Positions 61,236 to 64,000 of a stretch of 64,000 nucleotides of DNA are shown one piece after another (the first letter of the stretch is position 1; each line of letters begins with the position of its first letter). The notes under the pieces were generated by a model. It had not been told where the DNA came from, did not search any database, and worked only from the letters and a program-made list of their open reading frames with translations. Position numbers and translations under genes: made by a program. The stretch is from the NCBI GenBank assembly GCA_012519705.1, contig JAAYPR010000034.1, forward strand, positions 1-64,000, written 5' to 3'. Origin of the DNA: Campylobacteraceae bacterium (lineage in GTDB: Bacteria; Campylobacterota; Campylobacteria; Campylobacterales; Campylobacteraceae).

Positions 61236-62127
61236 CTATTATCTCCTTGTTTTTTATAAATTCTAAAAACTCACTGTCTAAATTTGCTATAAATCTAAGA
61301 TTTTCCCCACTTCTTGGATGTGTGATTTCTAGCATAAATGCGTGTAACATTAAGCGTTTAATTCTATCATCTTGCCTCTTAAATCCATATAAATCATCGC
61401 CCAATATATATCTACTTATGCTTGAGAGATGGACTCTTATCTGATGAGTTCTGCCGGTAAAAAGTTTAGCTATGGCTAAGTTTATCTCGCCATCGCTATG
61501 CAGATTTAAAAACGCTGTTTTTGACTCTCTACCACCATCTACGATGGCGTTTTTAAGTCTATTTTTAGGGTTTCTGCCAATGGGTCTATCTATAATGATA
61601 TTTTCCCTAAGTGGTAAATTTAGAGCTAAAATATAGTATCTCCCAACGCTTTGGTTTTTAAACTGCTTTGCTAAGTTTAAATGAGCCTCGTTGTTTTTAG
61701 CTATGATTAAAGCCCCGCTTGTTGGCTTATCAAGTCTATGAATAATTCCAGGTCTTGAAGCATCATCAAAACTTGAAAGTTTATAGTTTTTATCTAGCAA
61801 CCACTCAACTAAGCTTGGCTCTTTTAGGCTTTTGGCTGGGTGAACGGCTAAATTTACAGGCTTGTTTAAAACTAAGATATCATCATCTTCATATATGACT
61901 TCTATATCAAAGTCTAAGCACTGCTCTATAACTTCAGCTTCTTTTTCTTTTTTTATCTTTACAACGTCCCCTATTTTTGGGATAAAAGATGGTTTTTCCA
62001 CTAAATTTGAGTCTATAAAAACGGCTCTGTTTTTAACTAAATTTAGAGCTTGATTTCTTGAAATTTGAAGTTTTTTGCTGATAAGTTGGTCTATCCTCAA
62101 CTCAATATCTACTAAAATTTCATCCAA
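61159..62127 (-). CDS. rluD: RluD/RluA family rRNA pseudouridine synthase
   Basis: 322 aa. An N-terminal S4 domain (ISRNQALNLVKNRAVFIDSN) and a RluA catalytic domain with the Asp motif HRLDKPTSG (about 139-147), plus GRTHQIRVHL. It converts uridines of 23S rRNA (RluD class) to pseudouridine. About 25 C-terminal residues are read in a different frame through the flpA start and signal peptide (77-nt overlap), longer than any other overlap here. The exact rRNA target is not readable from the sequence. Confidence 0.87.
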   Translation of the reverse strand: MDEILVDIELRIDQLISKKLQISRNQALNLVKNRAVFIDSNLVEKPSFIPKIGDVVKIKKEKEAEVIEQCLDFDIEVIYEDDDILVLNKPVNLAVHPAKSLKEPSLVEWLLDKNYKLSSFDDASRPGIIHRLDKPTSGALIIAKNNEAHLNLAKQFKNQSVGRYYILALNLPLRENIIIDRPIGRNPKNRLKNAIVDGGRESKTAFLNLHSDGEINLAIAKLFTGRTHQIRVHLSSISRYILGDDLYGFKRQDDRIKRLMLHAFMLEITHPRSGENLRFIANLDSEFLEFIKNKEIIDEKILQDRISDDFRSVDSWMLYGNT

Positions 62128-62180
62128 ATTGATACCTTTTCTTGATATAATTTCTTTTTATTTTTCATCCGGAGCAGTCT

Positions 62181-63266
62181 TTGATACTTTTTGATAAGCG
62201 TATTTTATCACATTTTGACTATATTCAGCCAATTCTTGTTTTGCCGATTATCATTTTATCACATATTTTAATCTTTGAAGCAAACGAGACACTCGCAACA
62301 AAGCAACTCATCTATTTTGGAGTTGGGCTTTTAGCGTTTTTAGTTTTTTTCATGCTTCCGCTTAGAAAGCTTGACTGGACGATTCCGATAATTTACTGGA
62401 TAGGTATCGCTCTGCTTTTAGGGGTTGAGTTTTTTGGAGTTTCAAAAATGGGGGCAAAGAGATGGATAGAGCTATTTGGAGTCTCCATTCAGCCAAGTGA
62501 GATTATAAAACCAGCGTTTATTTTAATGCTTGCATATATGATTAAAAAAAATCCACCACCCGAGGAAGGCTACAACCTAAAAGAGTTTTTAAAATTTAGC
62601 TTTATAATTTTGCTTCCTTTTATCTTGATTCTAAAAGAACCAGACCTTGGAACGGCTTTGATACTGCTTTTATGTGGGTTTGGGATACTTTTTATCATAG
62701 GAGTTGATAGGAAAATTTGGATAGTTTTAGCAACTTCTGTTGCTCTCATCTCACCCCTGATGTATCAGAACCTACACGACTATCAGAAAAAAAGGATAAC
62801 CGATTTTATCTCAGATGAGCCAAGCTACCACGTAAAACAGTCCATTATCGCCATAGGAAATGGCGGTATGAATGGTAAACCAAAAAATGAAGCAACCCAA
62901 ACTCACTTTAAGTTTTTGCCGATTGCAACGAGTGACTTTATATTTTCATACAACAGCGAGAGATTTGGCTTCATAGGAAATGTCTTTTTAATGAGCTTAT
63001 ATCTTTTTTTAATCCTACATCTCTTAGCACTAAATTTTAAGCTCAAAGATGACTATTTTAGCCGGGTCGTCGCAACTGGAATCGGACTTTTAATTTTCAT
63101 CTATGCCTCGATAAATATCGCTATGACGATAGGCTTAGCCCCTGTTGTTGGGATACCGTTACCGTTTTTTAGCTATGGGGGGAGTAGTTTTATAACATTT
63201 ATGTGTCTTTTTGGGATACTTCAGAACTTAATGACCTTTAAATTTAGAGATAGTTATAAAGTTTAG
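62181..63266 (+). CDS. mrdB: Rod shape-determining peptidoglycan polymerase RodA
   Basis: 361 aa, a SEDS-family glycosyltransferase with about ten helices. Conserved SEDS segments are SKMGAKRWIELFGVSIQPSE, KEPDLGTALI with the essential Asp, and the closing VVGIPLPFFSYGGSSF. It partners with PBP2 (mrdA at 27389) in the elongasome; the two genes are 33 kb apart. The start is TTG 62181 six bases after GGAG. It is divergent from rluD with a 53-bp gap. Confidence 0.95.
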   Translation: MILFDKRILSHFDYIQPILVLPIIILSHILIFEANETLATKQLIYFGVGLLAFLVFFMLPLRKLDWTIPIIYWIGIALLLGVEFFGVSKMGAKRWIELFGVSIQPSEIIKPAFILMLAYMIKKNPPPEEGYNLKEFLKFSFIILLPFILILKEPDLGTALILLLCGFGILFIIGVDRKIWIVLATSVALISPLMYQNLHDYQKKRITDFISDEPSYHVKQSIIAIGNGGMNGKPKNEATQTHFKFLPIATSDFIFSYNSERFGFIGNVFLMSLYLFLILHLLALNFKLKDDYFSRVVATGIGLLIFIYASINIAMTIGLAPVVGIPLPFFSYGGSSFITFMCLFGILQNLMTFKFRDSYKV

Positions 63267-63309
63267 ATATACTCATCTAGTTTTATAAATTTATCTTCTA
63301 AAGGTTAAA

Positions 63310-64000
63310 ATGTTTAAAAATATCAATATCGGTATAGTTTATATGCTTATTTCTGCACTTTGCTTTGCTACCATGGGAGTTTTTACTAAGCTTTTAAGTT
63401 CAAATTTAAGCTCTTTGGAGGTTGTGTTTTTTAGAAATCTTATAGGAATAATTCTAATCTACATAAGCGTTTTGAAATCCCCTTTAAAAAACATCGGCGG
63501 TAAGCCACTTCTACTATTTTTTAGAGGTTTTATAGGGTTTTTAGCCCTATTAGCATTTTTTTACAACATCGCAAATATCCCGCTTGCAAACGCTATGATA
63601 TTTTCTCAAACTTCGCCTATATTTACCGCATTTTTTGCATATATTTTCCTAAAAGAAAAAATCGGTAAAATCGGCTGGAGTGCGATATTTATAGGGTTTT
63701 TTGGGCTAATTTTATTTATAAAACCAGAGATTGGCTTTAGTAAAACCGATATTTTAGGTATATTTAGTGGGCTTGGTGGCGGGCTTGCTTATACTAGCAT
63801 TAGGGAACTTAGAAAGTATTATGACACCCGTTCAATCGTGCTATCCTTCATGATAGTTGGGACGGTTTTCCCAATTATTTTGATGGGGATTGCTCCGTTT
63901 TATCAAAACCCAAATTTAGACTTTATGCTCTCTCCTTTTATAATGCCAAGTGGGCTTGACTTTGTCTATATCGCAGGGATGGGGCTTTTTGCCACTATCG
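63310..64000 (+). CDS. EamA family transporter, N-terminal part (cut by window edge)
   Basis: The frame is open from ATG 63310 (AAAGG upstream) to the end of the window, giving about 230 residues, so the C-terminus is missing. Hydrophobic helices and EamA motifs (MLISALCFATMGVFTK, EVVFFRNLIG, NAMIFSQTSPIFTAFFAY, EKIGKIGW) show a drug/metabolite-superfamily exporter of the S-adenosylmethionine/riboflavin-type EamA group. The substrate is unknown. It follows mrdB by 43 bases. Confidence 0.85.
   Translation, partial: MFKNINIGIVYMLISALCFATMGVFTKLLSSNLSSLEVVFFRNLIGIILIYISVLKSPLKNIGGKPLLLFFRGFIGFLALLAFFYNIANIPLANAMIFSQTSPIFTAFFAYIFLKEKIGKIGWSAIFIGFFGLILFIKPEIGFSKTDILGIFSGLGGGLAYTSIRELRKYYDTRSIVLSFMIVGTVFPIILMGIAPFYQNPNLDFMLSPFIMPSGLDFVYIAGMGLFATI

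Overview
The window comes from a Campylobacter-type genome (Campylobacterota). It is AT-rich, with TTG and GTG starts behind clear AGGAG-like sites, TTTTGNTATAAT promoters and many 1-26 nt gene overlaps. From memory, gene order matches several C. jejuni blocks: rpiB-apt-dedA-pepA-ychF; a Mur-like gene-metG-small ORF-fbp-mobB-lipoprotein-slt-yggT-gltX; mrdA-engB-lptA-lptC-kdsC-rlpA-mltD-tatD-recN-nadK-aspS-adk-ppa; and mnmC-amiA-NMO-tyrS-spoT-rpoZ-pyrH-envC-ftsX-ftsE-trmB-flpA-rluD-mrdB. Respiratory and iron genes unlike C. jejuni (a heme-c-tailed bd-like oxidase, a Tat-exported SQR, a yersiniabactin-receptor-like protein) point to a non-jejuni, anaerobe-leaning Campylobacter. The species cannot be named from this window.

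Layout. 1-4.5 kb: lepB 3' end, rpiB, apt, dedA, pepA, ychF, closed by a bidirectional terminator. 4.6-9 kb: an iron/siderophore island (AraC regulator, divergent TonB receptor, PepSY membrane protein) with a palindromic operator over the receptor promoter. 9-17.5 kb: housekeeping genes on the minus strand. 17.6-21.1 kb: a Crp/Fnr regulator behind a G9 tract, two type II pseudopilins and priA. 21.15-21.86 kb: gene-free and filled with nested palindromic repeats. 21.9-26.4 kb: queC, ybeY, then a probable sulfide module (sqr, two tiny DUF2892 membrane proteins, a Crp/Fnr regulator and a divergent TDT/SLAC1-family transporter) carrying two near-identical 15-bp operators. 26.5-41 kb: rarD, then cell-wall and LPS-transport genes on the minus strand, then aspS-adk-ppa on the plus strand. 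41.3-43.9 kb: an unusual bd-type oxidase. 43.9-44.7 kb: more palindromic repeats, one of which truncates a yjbR/mmcQ gene. 44.8-62 kb: three unknown membrane proteins, then a long minus-strand run from rluD to mnmC holding ftsE-ftsX-envC-like and amiA (septal amidase control), spoT/rpoZ, and flpA. 62-64 kb: mrdB and the start of an EamA transporter.

The most interesting signals are: (1) the palindromic repeat family, whose inner hairpin sequences differ between copies yet stay self-complementary, and which lies only between convergent genes; (2) the sulfide module with its shared operator; (3) the two-subunit oxidase whose large subunit ends in a cytochrome c motif and whose partner also looks CydA-like; (4) the G9 tract at the ribosome binding site of a regulator.
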